Shown here: positions 54,051 through 62,012 of the stretch, piece after piece
How positions within the stretch are numbered: position 1 is the stretch's first letter
Layout of the letters: the number at the start of each line of letters is the position of its first letter
Origin: Gammaproteobacteria bacterium
Lineage (GTDB): Bacteria > Pseudomonadota > Gammaproteobacteria > JABCZS01
Direction: 5' to 3'
Assembly (NCBI GenBank): GCA_021773275.1
Contig: JAJFKJ010000019.1
Span: 54,615-118,614, forward strand
DNA: 64,000 bases
The notes under the pieces: model-generated
Told to the model about the DNA's origin: nothing
The model's database searches: none
What the model saw: the letters and a program-made list of their open reading frames with translations, nothing else
Program-made: the position numbers and the translations under genes

Positions 54051-54923
54051 AATAAGATCATTATTGTGGCCGCCTGTTGCGTCATCAAAAATTTGCAATT
54101 GATCAAACCAATCCATGATTTCATAACTTAAGCTCATGGCAAAATTATCATTGCTTACTGCTACGCCCATTCTTGCTTGAATCGCTAATGCACCAAAGTT
54201 TCGATTTGAAAGTTTTACTTTGACGGTTCTAGGGGAGCTATCGTGATAAACATCTTTCAGCTGCCAGTGGCCGACTAAATAAGCAGTTGAGAATTCGGCT
54301 AAAAGACCGACAGCATATTTTGATCTTTTTAAAATCTCTAGGCTGCCATCAACACCAAACTTTGGCCCTACACCCCAGAAGTTATTATCAATTTTTTCAG
54401 TGGTGTCGTATTGGCCTTGGAAGTCAGCGGTGATCGCTTGATCAATCCACCCACCTTGTAATCCGATTGTTGGACGCATTGTAAAGTCTGGTGTAATGGT
54501 AAACCGTTTTCCGACATACCAGTCAATCATATTGTAATCAATTTTCATTTTAAACTGACCCGTATCATAGAACGGGTCGCCTGGCGGTAGTCCAATAGTG
54601 CCACCTATAAAACCTGACTTTAAATTTCCGCTTGCACGATCACTGGTTCTTGAAGAATAATGTGTATAGATAATCCCGGTTTCCCAATCTTTTTCATAAG
54701 CAATGCCCACTCTAAAGCCAGGCTTGTAGCCAAAATCGCCCGACTCATAGGTGACGGTTTGATTTGGTGTGGTCAAGCTGTTGTCATAGGCCCAGTCGAT
54801 GCTTTCTGACGCCTTCCAATAGAGCACATCAACAAAAACATTAAACGCGTCTTTGTCCAATGCATGCGACATAGTCGAATAAAAAATACAAACTACTAAT
54901 ATAAGTCGAGTGAAAATCTGCAT
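54015..54923 (-). CDS. Lpg1974-like outer-membrane protein, paralog 3
   Basis: A 302-residue exported barrel (signal peptide about 1-21, ending SHA) with aromatic beta-strand pattern and a final Arg-Leu-Ala-Tyr-Arg end. It shares with the two upstream genes the order of segments: [10 protein letters not shown] near the start, [46 protein letters not shown], and a last strand before the end. This matches the Legionella MOMP/Lpg1974 family. Its start overlaps the end of paralog 2 by 28 bases. Confidence 0.8.
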   Translation of the reverse strand: MQIFTRLILVVCIFYSTMSHALDKDAFNVFVDVLYWKASESIDWAYDNSLTTPNQTVTYESGDFGYKPGFRVGIAYEKDWETGIIYTHYSSRTSDRASGNLKSGFIGGTIGLPPGDPFYDTGQFKMKIDYNMIDWYVGKRFTITPDFTMRPTIGLQGGWIDQAITADFQGQYDTTEKIDNNFWGVGPKFGVDGSLEILKRSKYAVGLLAEFSTAYLVGHWQLKDVYHDSSPRTVKVKLSNRNFGALAIQARMGVAVSNDNFAMSLSYEIMDWFDQLQIFDDATGGHNNDLILQGITLRLAYR

Positions 54924-55825
54924 GTTGCACCTTGTAGGGTTAAGTCACCGTGCGTAGGAAGTTGTTCAAATGTTGGCAGGCGAACCTGGTTAGCCCAGTA
55001 TTGCAGCTCATAACCTATGCCGACATTCACTCGCGGTAGAGCCTTCGGGCTCCAATTTAAGCCAACAAAATAATTCAGGGCCAGCGTTCCTAATTCCGAA
55101 CCACTCATCTTGGTAGTAATGGTTGTTGGATCTACTAAACCTGGAACAGAAGGGCGTTTATAAACATCTTTAACATCCCATTCCCCCCACATGAATGCGG
55201 CAGCTAGGCTGCTCATAAAATTAAGTGTTTCTGTGATGTTCCACATACCACTGATACCAAAGTTTGGCCCAATACCCCAATAGTTGCTTTCAACTTTTTC
55301 CGTTGCATTGTAGAGCACTGCCTGCCATTGGGTGTCTATGTTTTGGTTTATGGTGCCACCCTTGATGCCAATCATCGGCCGCAGACTGATATTTTTTGCA
55401 ATATTAAATTGATGGCTCATTTCTAAGTCAACCATATTCATCTCAATATCCCAATTCTGTTTTGCACCAAAGAAGATATCACCACTTAAAAAGCCGCTAA
55501 AAAACTCCGGAATAACAAGGTGGCCTGCAATCGGAATTTTAGCGTCACTGTCGGTAGAAAAATGCGTCCAGTACAATTTTATGTCTGCAAAAGACTCAGT
55601 TTCAAATGTAAAACCGCCTCTAAAGCCTGCGTCCCAGCCAAAGTCATTATTCTTTTCAGAGAATTCGTCAGTTGCTACGACGGTTGCCCAGGTAGATGCT
55701 GTTTCCTGTGAGGCTTGCATGACCAACAATTCGATAAAGGGTGTAGCCTGAAAGGAAAATGCACTCGGCGCATGCAGCGCAAATAAAATCGAGATAATAA
55801 AACTGTGTAACTTTTTCATGTGCAA
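54896..55825 (-). CDS. Lpg1974-like outer-membrane protein, paralog 2
   Basis: A 309-residue member of the same triplet: signal peptide (about 1-24), GWDAGFRGGFTFE, LRPMIGIKGGTINQNI, SNYWGIGPNFGISGMW and FMWGEWDVKDVY, which correspond to segments in the two neighbours. It follows paralog 1 by six bases on the same strand. Confidence 0.8.
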   Translation of the reverse strand: MHMKKLHSFIISILFALHAPSAFSFQATPFIELLVMQASQETASTWATVVATDEFSEKNNDFGWDAGFRGGFTFETESFADIKLYWTHFSTDSDAKIPIAGHLVIPEFFSGFLSGDIFFGAKQNWDIEMNMVDLEMSHQFNIAKNISLRPMIGIKGGTINQNIDTQWQAVLYNATEKVESNYWGIGPNFGISGMWNITETLNFMSSLAAAFMWGEWDVKDVYKRPSVPGLVDPTTITTKMSGSELGTLALNYFVGLNWSPKALPRVNVGIGYELQYWANQVRLPTFEQLPTHGDLTLQGATCRFSLDLY

Positions 55826-55831
55826 TCTTAA

Positions 55832-56827
55832 TTAATAATTTAAACGAAAACCTAAAGAGCTACCTTGTAATGACATGAGATTACTTAATCTGCCCATGTT
55901 GTAGTTATAGTATTGAACCTGATCAAACCAAACTTGTGCCTCATATACTAAATGAACGCTTAACGACGTTCTGGAAAACTCTTTGGCCCACTCTAAGCCG
56001 AGCAGGCCTCGCGCCATTGTTGCGGCGCTTGTGTGATCTTGCGTATCAATGCGGATTGATGTGCCACCGTCGTTTACGTAGTGGTCGTCAAATGTCCAAT
56101 GCCCCCACATCAGCGCACCTGAAAAATTACCGATGATGCTGAGTGAGTCTAAAAGTGGCCAGGTGGTATCAAGCCCGAGCACAGGGCCAATGCCCCAAAA
56201 ATCATTTTTAATCTTTTCTCTTGCGGTAGAAAAAGCAGTAATGGGAACAATAATGCCTCCGACCTCTTCCTTCGGGCCGAACCAGTGTGAGTCGATATCC
56301 TGTTTAATGACCGCGGCCTTCAGGCCCACAAAGGGGCGCACGGTAAGTATGCGATCGATCACGAAATTACGCCCAAACTCTAAATCCACAGAATGAAATG
56401 AAAAATCCCAATCAACTTTTGCACTATCGTAAAAGGGGCCGTAGTCTTTGCCATCAGGGTTGCAGGCAAAAAAGTTACCGAGATAGGCCGAGTAAACATT
56501 GCCGGAGGCACTGTCTTTAGCGTTAGTTCGAAAGTAGGTATAGTAGAGCGCGCTATTCCAAGCATCACTGGGGGCATCATAAGCAAATCCTACTCTAAAA
56601 CCTGGGCTAGAAGAGAAGGGGGCTTCATGAAGGGTGGCTGATTGCTCAACACCTTTTTGTGTTATGTTTTGGCTCCAGTTCTCATCGCTACCTTCCCTGA
56701 GCTCCCAATAAAGTAATTCAGCGATCAAAGAAAAAGAGCTGTTCGTAGCAGAGCCTGCGTGCACCTGGCACGCAAGTAATAAGCAAAGAACTATAAAAAT
56801 CCGTTTCACAGTTGGCTCACAAATCAT
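55832..56827 (-). CDS. Lpg1974-like outer-membrane protein, paralog 1
   Basis: A 331-residue first gene of the triplet, with signal peptide (cut near HAG) and the shared segments SPGFRVGFAYD, VRPFVGLKAAVIKQDI, NDFWGIGPVLGLDTTW and LMWGHWTFDDHY. Length and sequence differ enough from its neighbours that the duplications are old. Lpg1974-type proteins are pore-forming major outer-membrane proteins in Legionella. Confidence 0.8.
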   Translation of the reverse strand: MICEPTVKRIFIVLCLLLACQVHAGSATNSSFSLIAELLYWELREGSDENWSQNITQKGVEQSATLHEAPFSSSPGFRVGFAYDAPSDAWNSALYYTYFRTNAKDSASGNVYSAYLGNFFACNPDGKDYGPFYDSAKVDWDFSFHSVDLEFGRNFVIDRILTVRPFVGLKAAVIKQDIDSHWFGPKEEVGGIIVPITAFSTAREKIKNDFWGIGPVLGLDTTWPLLDSLSIIGNFSGALMWGHWTFDDHYVNDGGTSIRIDTQDHTSAATMARGLLGLEWAKEFSRTSLSVHLVYEAQVWFDQVQYYNYNMGRLSNLMSLQGSSLGFRLNY

Positions 56828-56970
56828 TCATCCTGAATCGATTTACGAAGGCATTAAAACATAAAAGAAATAGTTTGGCTATGGAAAACCAACTTACGTT
56901 TAAAGTATGCGCGATGGTTGACAGTCAAGTAACAAAATGATAGCTTAGCATGATTATCCAGGAGGCATTT

Positions 56971-57942
56971 ATGACGATACTAAAGTGGAATAAAAAATAT
57001 GAGCAAGAAGCAGAAGCTATTATAGCTGAGCGGGGATTAATAGGTGCGCTGCAAGGTGGTTTTGCTTCAAGCAATACGCTCATGGGTAATGCAGAAGCAT
57101 CTGCGGATGAAAAAAATTACAAAGCTGCCGCCGAATATTACCTGTTACATGCCTATACAAGTGAAATGATGAGCCGTAAAGCACCAGATAATCTAGCAGC
57201 AACTATGCTGAGAGCGACTATGGAGGCCGCAAAGTATAGCTCTTTAGTCTCAGTAGAATATTACAAAGCAATGGATGCATGGCAAGCAGGCGGGCAAGTA
57301 ACAGCTGAACCTCAGCTGGATGAGTTTTATGATAAGCACACGTTTGTTGGAGCTCACGAAGCTGTTCACAATAAGCAAGGGTTTAATGATGAAGCGACTA
57401 TAAGAATCATCCAACAAGATGATGATGAGCCCGCAAGCACATCAGGTGCTTCGATGCCGCAACCGATGTTTTCAGAAACGGCAGCTAATACCTTGGGTTT
57501 GGCTATTGTAGCTTGGCAAGGCATGAAGAACTTTGCATCTTGGATGCACGCGCCTGTTGCAGGCCCTGCAGCTTATTTACAAACTGAAGTTGCAAGTGAG
57601 CAACTACAAGGCTTACAAGATGTGCTAAAGCAGCTTGGCAAAGACGCTAAGGCACAACAATCACCTGATTGGGCTAAATGGGCCTTGGAAGACATGCAAG
57701 GTGATTTGGATAAATTACAAGCTAAAAAAGGTGTGAGCTCGCAAGAGTTAAGCGATTTAAGACGCGATGCTAAACATTTAAGCAGCGACCTTAAAGTGTC
57801 CGCATTAGCCGTAGACCCACAAGCGCAATGTGTGGCGACACCAACGCGCTTTATGCCACGGGGTCAAGAAGCGGCGACACACAATGCACAAACGGTAGCA
57901 TTGCCAAGCGGGGCAGCGCCAGCCAAAATCAGCAATCGTTAA
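56971..57942 (+). CDS. Orphan soluble protein
   Basis: I do not recognise this 323-residue protein. It is predominantly helical, Ala- and Gln-rich, with one weakly hydrophobic stretch near 165-185 and a disordered Ser/Ala-rich tail. AGGAGG precedes the ATG at 56971. A consensus -35 TTGACA lies at 56918-56923 but no good -10 follows. It is the last gene before the scar-rich region. Confidence 0.72.
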   Translation: MTILKWNKKYEQEAEAIIAERGLIGALQGGFASSNTLMGNAEASADEKNYKAAAEYYLLHAYTSEMMSRKAPDNLAATMLRATMEAAKYSSLVSVEYYKAMDAWQAGGQVTAEPQLDEFYDKHTFVGAHEAVHNKQGFNDEATIRIIQQDDDEPASTSGASMPQPMFSETAANTLGLAIVAWQGMKNFASWMHAPVAGPAAYLQTEVASEQLQGLQDVLKQLGKDAKAQQSPDWAKWALEDMQGDLDKLQAKKGVSSQELSDLRRDAKHLSSDLKVSALAVDPQAQCVATPTRFMPRGQEAATHNAQTVALPSGAAPAKISNR

Positions 57943-57950
57943 GTGAGAGT

Positions 57951-58099
57951 CCCTTTGTAAAGGGCTTTGTACATAAATGTGTGATGAGCTAGAATGAGAG
58001 CGCGAACGGTAGTGAGCGATCAGCTGAGTCTAGCCCTCCTGATCGCTCGCTTCCGCTCACGCTCTCTTATGTGATTCGTCATCAAACACTATCATTTTG
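57951..58099. repeat. Repeat A, copy 1
   Basis: Begins with CCCTTTGTAAAGGG and GGCTTTGTACATAAAT (57963-57978), then two 28-bp arms (57996-58023 and 58039-58066) that are imperfect inverted repeats around a 15-base loop, then a conserved tail ending ATCATTTTG. Other copies are at 61780-61890 and 63852-64000. It fills most of the 325-base gap between 57942 and 58268; repeat B follows. Confidence 0.85.
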
Positions 58100-58100
58100 C

Positions 58101-58166
58101 GTCTACAGCATTTGTCAACGCTGTTTAGGGATGTCCTATGTGGGGTTAGGTAGAAATGTCCGGTTT
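58101..58166. repeat. Repeat B, copy 1
   Basis: A ~60-bp unit containing TTTGTCAACGCTGTTTAG, GATGTCC and TAGAAATGTCC. Other copies: 59501-59561, 60962-61009, 61892-61956. The repeated [GA]ATGTCC motifs look like an insertion-sequence terminus; no transposase adjoins. It directly follows repeat A here. Confidence 0.8.
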
Positions 58167-58205
58167 TTAAGGGCCGGGCCACTGTAACTTATTGATTTTG
58201 AATCG

Positions 58206-58234
58206 TTGCTAGCTTTCTGCATATGTGCTAAAAT
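58206..58234 (+). promoter_or_regulatory. Predicted promoter of the CCTM-ending gene
   Basis: TTGCTA (58206-58211), 17 bases, TAAAAT (58229-58234), starting 40 bases after repeat B. Confidence 0.55.
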
Positions 58235-58267
58235 ATTCCATTATTGAGTTTTTACTAGGAGGCCTAG

Positions 58268-58747
58268 ATGTTCACAGCCGCGTACGATGCTGATGTTAAT
58301 GCACGAAGAATACCTAACCATTTGTTAGAGAGAATGGTTGGCTCATATTTCCGAGTTACCCTTGAAAATACGACAAGCTTTGGCGATCAGTCTAGTCATG
58401 AGATTCAAATATTTATCACTCAGAAAGGCTGGATTGATCCATCACGACCAGACTCTAAATTAAATAATTTTTTTAGCGGTGCTGGTGAGTTTCAAGATTT
58501 AGGTAAACCCATACATGACATTGCTGTAGGCACTAGTTTTGACGGCAAGAGAACATGGCTTAAATTTACCGGTAAAGCACTAACCAAATTGAATCAAGAA
58601 GATTTTCTCTCCTTGCCTCAAAACGAAGTTATGCAAGAACTGATAGACTTGATCAATCAAAATTGCAATCTTGATTTGGCTTTGCCTGACACCCCTGCTA
58701 AGCTTCCTGCGCTACCAAAGGATGAAAGTTCTTGCTGCACAATGTGA
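58268..58747 (+). CDS. Orphan protein with C-terminal CaaX box (CCTM)
   Basis: I do not recognise this 159-residue soluble protein, which has no signal peptide or span. AGGAGG lies eight bases before the ATG. The last residues are DESSCCTM with TGA directly after: Cys-Cys-Thr-Met is a canonical farnesylation CaaX box (X=Met). The preceding stretch is a Pro/Ala linker (LPDTPAKLPALPKDE), which would leave the tail exposed. Bacteria lack CaaX prenyltransferases, so the motif makes sense only inside a eukaryotic cell; that is inference. Confidence 0.8.
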   Translation: MFTAAYDADVNARRIPNHLLERMVGSYFRVTLENTTSFGDQSSHEIQIFITQKGWIDPSRPDSKLNNFFSGAGEFQDLGKPIHDIAVGTSFDGKRTWLKFTGKALTKLNQEDFLSLPQNEVMQELIDLINQNCNLDLALPDTPAKLPALPKDESSCCTM

Positions 58748-58753
58748 TCCAGA

Positions 58754-58903
58754 TTACCGCCTTGGCACACTTTTACTCCGCTCACAATCTAGCTCTGCTT
58801 GTTTCTCGTTAATGTAAGCCATTACGGCGCTTAGACGTTTGTTTTCAACAATAGCGCCTGGGTCGATGGTTTGACATCTATCGTGCAGAATAGAGTAGGG
58901 GAT
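58754..58903 (-). pseudogene. Decayed transposase-like C-terminal tail, copy 1
   Basis: A 49-codon open tail with no start reads IPYSILHDRCQTIDPGAIVE then NKRLSAVMAYINEKQAELD and ends in a stop. The GAIVENKRLSAVMAYI stretch resembles the C-terminus of integrase-core transposases (ISNCY/IS481-like, uncertain). The copy at 62841-62906 shares the INEKQAELDCERSKS end with synonymous differences, evidence that both descend from coding sequence. Confidence 0.65.
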
Positions 58904-58933
58904 TGCCTCCTTTAATAAGAGGGGGCGATCAAA

Positions 58934-59479
58934 CTAGTTTTGTTTGCCACAGACAGGCGAGGGCTGCTCAGTAGGAACGCTATGAATTGTAATATGTTTC
59001 ATTGAGCAATCGTCTTTACCTAAATATAGAGAAATAGCAGCCCAGATAATAAAAATTAAACCGAGAAGAGGTGCAGCGACAAATATTTTCTCATAGCATT
59101 TGCTATGTTTCATTTCTGCTGGGGTCTTGGCTTGCATTTGAAATACCAGGTCATTTTTTGGGTCTTTGTCATTTAATTTATTTTCGACTTCTATGAGCGA
59201 GCTCTTAGCAAAGCCAATGAGCTGTATATTTCTTTTGTCGAGACGCCAAAAAATATAAGTCACTACGATAAATGCGATTGAGGCCACAATCACAAAGATT
59301 TCAGAGCTTATCCCGCTGCAGGCAAACCCTCTAATCATTAATGCTATACCTGTCATGTATAGCGATACAAATACGATAAAATACCTGAACAACGTGGTTC
59401 TTTGGTTTGCATGTAGGGCAAAGTAATCCCATGCATAATTACGAAATAGCTTTAATTCTTCTAATTTAGGTTTGCTCAT
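58934..59479 (-). CDS. Small membrane protein with YF-LHA-QR N-terminus
   Basis: A 181-residue protein with two central spans (about 28-50 and 58-78), a third near 132-154, and the segment YFALHANQRTTLFRYFIVF near 16, then FWRLDKRNIQLIGFAKSSL. These features recall small bacterial membrane proteins of the RipA/SLATT-like kind, but I am not certain. No CaaX end (GKQN). Repeat B copy 2 lies 22 bases upstream of its start. Confidence 0.7.
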   Translation of the reverse strand: MSKPKLEELKLFRNYAWDYFALHANQRTTLFRYFIVFVSLYMTGIALMIRGFACSGISSEIFVIVASIAFIVVTYIFWRLDKRNIQLIGFAKSSLIEVENKLNDKDPKNDLVFQMQAKTPAEMKHSKCYEKIFVAAPLLGLIFIIWAAISLYLGKDDCSMKHITIHSVPTEQPSPVCGKQN

Positions 59480-59500
59480 GTATTAAGTATCGGCAGCTGC

Positions 59501-59561
59501 GTCTACACCATTTGTCAACGCTGTTTAGAGATGTCCCATGGTGGGCTAAGTAGAAATGTCC
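59501..59561. repeat. Repeat B, copy 2
   Basis: Same unit as 58101-58166 with GATGTCCCATGGTGGGCTAA inside. It sits between two leftward genes, 22 bases upstream of the 59479 start and six bases past the stop of the next gene. No repeat A is attached. Confidence 0.8.
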
Positions 59562-59567
59562 TGCGTA

Positions 59568-60761
59568 TTATGGCTTGGAAGCAGTCCCAAGTTGTTGCCG
59601 TGGCATAAAATCTGATGCCCTCAATGCAATTGTGAATGCATCGCACGTGTAAATACTTTTATTTTTATCAGCATTTTCCAGGCCGGAGTTGAAAGCAACG
59701 CCGGTTGGTAATTTTCTGAAAGCAGGTTCATGACTTGAAAAGTGATTTTGAGTCGAAAGTAGCTTTTCAATAGCATTGGCTTCATACTGCCAAAAACAAG
59801 ACAATAAGCACATGCCATTGGGTGAGAGAATATGAGGAATAACCTTCCCTAAAATATTTTTATAAATTTCCTTTTTTTGAGAGTTGCAAACATCTGGATG
59901 TCGAAAAATGACTAGCTGCGCTATATCTTTAAATCTTGGGGCGTTTAGCAGTTCTGCATCTCCACAAAAAAACTGTATATTTTCGTTATCAGTGTAAATA
60001 AACTCTGAAGCCCTTATGCTTCCTTCATGTAGATCAATGCCCTCATACATAACTTTAATTTTATTTTCAGAAAAGAAGCGCAACATTTCGGGAAGGTGCT
60101 CCGGAATGTAACAGCCTAGTTCCATGATGCCAATCTTGGTAATTTTGTTTTTTTTAAGCTCCGTAACAAATTTTTCCAAGTCTGCTCGATGCGCGTCCAT
60201 GAAATAGTGACCCGAGAGTGTTTGCAGGCTACGCGTTACAACACTGACATGGTATTGCTCTAGAGGCGCACTTTCAAGCATTTTCATACTGTGGTTATTC
60301 ACGCTTGCTTGGTAGTTCGGAAAGTTTTTTACAAAGCGGTGTAGGGAGTTTTCATCGTCTAATTCAACTGCTATAAGATTTTCTGCTTTGAAGCCGATGT
60401 CCATTAAAAACGCTATGCAAATTGCGTGTTCACAGATGTTGCCATCCTTTTCCATGTTGCTCCATGTTTCGGGTGTGGCCTTTACAAGAGCCCAATCTAG
60501 CGCATTATTACCGTTACTACTTGTTGTAAATAGAAAGTTGTCACGTAGTGAGAGGGTAGGGTCAATGCTATATTTTACAGACAGCTCGTCATCTAGCGCC
60601 TGATTGCCCATGTACGTGGAAATTGATTTTGCTAGTTGCTGAATTGTATGGCATGAAGCAATAAGCGTCCTGGCATCGCCAAAACACGCAGCTTGCCTTA
60701 AACCTAAGGCCGCATCATTAAGTAGCTCTAGAGCTATTTCTATATCGTCTTCGCTTCCCAC
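59568..60761 (-). CDS. Orphan with ankyrin-like N-terminus and methyltransferase-like core
   Basis: A 397-residue protein. The N-terminal 100 residues contain ankyrin-like pieces (LRQAACFGDARTLIAS, NGNNALDWALVKA). Residues about 205-340 resemble a class I SAM-dependent methyltransferase: motif I IGIMELGCYIPEHL, acidic YEGIDLHE at the end of strand 2, and FFCGDAELL. The start is GTG at 60761; the frame stays open 15 codons further without an ATG. No such fusion is familiar to me. Target unknown. Confidence 0.65.
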   Translation of the reverse strand: MGSEDDIEIALELLNDAALGLRQAACFGDARTLIASCHTIQQLAKSISTYMGNQALDDELSVKYSIDPTLSLRDNFLFTTSSNGNNALDWALVKATPETWSNMEKDGNICEHAICIAFLMDIGFKAENLIAVELDDENSLHRFVKNFPNYQASVNNHSMKMLESAPLEQYHVSVVTRSLQTLSGHYFMDAHRADLEKFVTELKKNKITKIGIMELGCYIPEHLPEMLRFFSENKIKVMYEGIDLHEGSIRASEFIYTDNENIQFFCGDAELLNAPRFKDIAQLVIFRHPDVCNSQKKEIYKNILGKVIPHILSPNGMCLLSCFWQYEANAIEKLLSTQNHFSSHEPAFRKLPTGVAFNSGLENADKNKSIYTCDAFTIALRASDFMPRQQLGTASKP

Positions 60762-60961
60762 GGCTCGAAGTAGTCGATCATGAAGAATTTTATACGGGCT
60801 GCCCTCTAGCTTGCTTTTAAAATGATTATGATACGGGATATTTAATTACTCTGTTAGTCAAATAAAACAACATGGTACACTATACTTTTATACGAAGCAA
60901 GCTAGAGCAGTGCTTGAGCCCCATGGTTGTCGCGACCCTCACTCAGGCCGGCCACAGCAGC

Positions 60962-61009
60962 GTCAACGCTGTTTAGAGATGTCCTAGGGGCAGCTAAGTA
61001 GAAAAGGCC
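60962..61009. repeat. Repeat B, copy 3 (degenerate)
   Basis: GTCAACGCTGTTTAGAGATG and the CTAAGTAGAAA part are kept, but the final ATGTCC is changed to AAGGCC. It ends 47 bases before the ATG of the CSIM-ending gene. The rest of the 295-base gap 60762-61056 shows no gene. Confidence 0.7.
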
Positions 61010-61056
61010 AGTAATATGTGGTATAAAAATATTTTTTAACTAAAGGAAGTTTTACC

Positions 61057-61656
61057 ATGGGAAAGTCAAAAGAAGAAGCAGCTATACATCCAAAAAGCAC
61101 CCCACCACCGTACGAAGCGGGACAGCCGGTTAGCGGTGCCGCACTATTAAAAATGTCGCAAATGGCCGAAAAAGAAAAACAAGAAAATCGCAGACCACTT
61201 GCGCAACAAGAGGAAGTTAATAACATATATCAAGTAGTAAAGGCAAGACTGGCAAGTGAAAATTTTGGAAAGGAGCTCATTGGTGCCGCAAACCATGGTG
61301 ATAAAGAACTACTTTTGTATTCTACTTCTGTACAAACGCGTAGATGGACGGATCCTAGTTGCGGCATATTTGACAAAACCTATGACCGACGAGGGGCTAA
61401 ACCTACCTTAGATGAAAAAGAAACTATTTATAACCTTGCGTTAGAAAAACTTAATGAAGATCCTCAGATAACGATACCTGGCGATACGTATTTACGTGTT
61501 AATTCAAAAATAGATATTAGCCATAGGTACGAGGAAGCTGAATATTGTGGTGACTCTGATGAATCAGGGAATAATGTAAGCGTTAATGTTTATCTTATGC
61601 TTAGCTGGGGGCCAGAACAAGCCGAGAAAAGCAAAAAAGGTTGTTCGATAATGTAA
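61057..61656 (+). CDS. Orphan protein with PPxY motif and CaaX box (CSIM)
   Basis: I do not recognise this 199-residue soluble protein. Residues 16-19 are PPPY, the PPxY ligand of WW domains (Nedd4-family ubiquitin ligases). The C-terminus is EKSKKGCSIM with TAA directly after: CSIM is the CaaX box of mammalian prelamin A, and the preceding Lys-Ser-Lys-Lys resembles the polybasic stretch of Ras tails. AAGGA precedes the ATG. There is no signal peptide. The combination strongly suggests a protein acting in host cells, at membranes; this is inference. Confidence 0.82.
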   Translation: MGKSKEEAAIHPKSTPPPYEAGQPVSGAALLKMSQMAEKEKQENRRPLAQQEEVNNIYQVVKARLASENFGKELIGAANHGDKELLLYSTSVQTRRWTDPSCGIFDKTYDRRGAKPTLDEKETIYNLALEKLNEDPQITIPGDTYLRVNSKIDISHRYEEAEYCGDSDESGNNVSVNVYLMLSWGPEQAEKSKKGCSIM

Positions 61657-61666
61657 AGATGGGATA

Positions 61667-61686
61667 GCCCCCTTTAATAAGGGGGC
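61667..61686 (+). terminator. GC-rich hairpin after the CSIM gene
   Basis: GCCCCCTT (61667-61674), loop TAAT, AAGGGGGC (61679-61686). It starts 11 bases after the stop. There is no T-run, and a degenerate version stands at 58905-58926, so it may be part of the repeat family rather than a dedicated terminator. Confidence 0.4.
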
Positions 61687-61717
61687 GATCTATGGATGGG
61701 TACAAACCGGGTAGACG

Positions 61718-61770
61718 GGTAACACTTTAAACCGGGATGATAGGTAACACTTTATGGGAGGGAGTTACCT
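61718..61770. mobile_element. Insertion-sequence-end-like repeats
   Basis: GGTAACACTTTA occurs at 61718-61729 and 61743-61754, and AGGTAAC (61742) faces GTTACCT (61764-61770). Double short repeats at this spacing are typical of IS termini (IS21/IS481-like). No transposase gene is present; this is a scar. It lies in the 356-base gap 61657-62012. Confidence 0.5.
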
Positions 61771-61779
61771 ATGGTTTGG

Positions 61780-61890
61780 CTAGAATGAGCGCGCGAACAG
61801 TAGTGAGCGATCAGCTAAGTCTAGCCCTCCCGATCGCTCGCTTCCGCTCACGCTCTCTTATGTGATTCGTCATCAAACACTATCATTTTG
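61780..61890. repeat. Repeat A, copy 2 (5' truncated)
   Basis: Keeps both inverted arms and the tail ending ATCATTTTG but lacks the leading CCCTTTGTAAAGGG part. It is followed directly by repeat B copy 4, as in copy 1. Confidence 0.85.
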
Positions 61891-61891
61891 G

Positions 61892-61956
61892 GTCTACAAC
61901 ATTTGTCAACGCTGTTTAGAGATGTCCTATGTGGGCTAAGTAGAAATGTCCGGTTT
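61892..61956. repeat. Repeat B, copy 4
   Basis: Nearly identical to copy 1 (GTCTACAACATTTGTCAACG at its start, TAGAAATGTCCGGTTT at its end). The -35 of the next gene's promoter overlaps its last two bases. Confidence 0.85.
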
Positions 61957-61983
61957 GCAAACAGTAAAACAATCAGTTATAAT
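61955..61983 (+). promoter_or_regulatory. Promoter at the edge of repeat B
   Basis: TTGCAA (61955-61960), 17 bases, TATAAT (61978-61983). The -35 begins within the conserved end of repeat B copy 4; the -10 is full consensus. Confidence 0.7.
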
Positions 61984-62012
61984 AAAGCTAACTAATAAAT
62001 TATAGATATACT

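Noticed and set aside
57951..58066. Repeat A arms as a CRISPR or attachment site
   Set aside because: No regular spacers, no integrase or cas genes; the copies are kilobases apart with genes between.
58934..59479. Cys near the C-terminus of the small membrane protein as another CaaX box
   Set aside because: The Cys is at -5 (CGKQN), not -4, so it does not fit.
61057..61080. MGKSK N-terminus as an N-myristoylation signal
   Set aside because: The Ser/Thr expected at position 6 is Glu, so the consensus is not met; the CaaX and PPxY motifs stand on their own.
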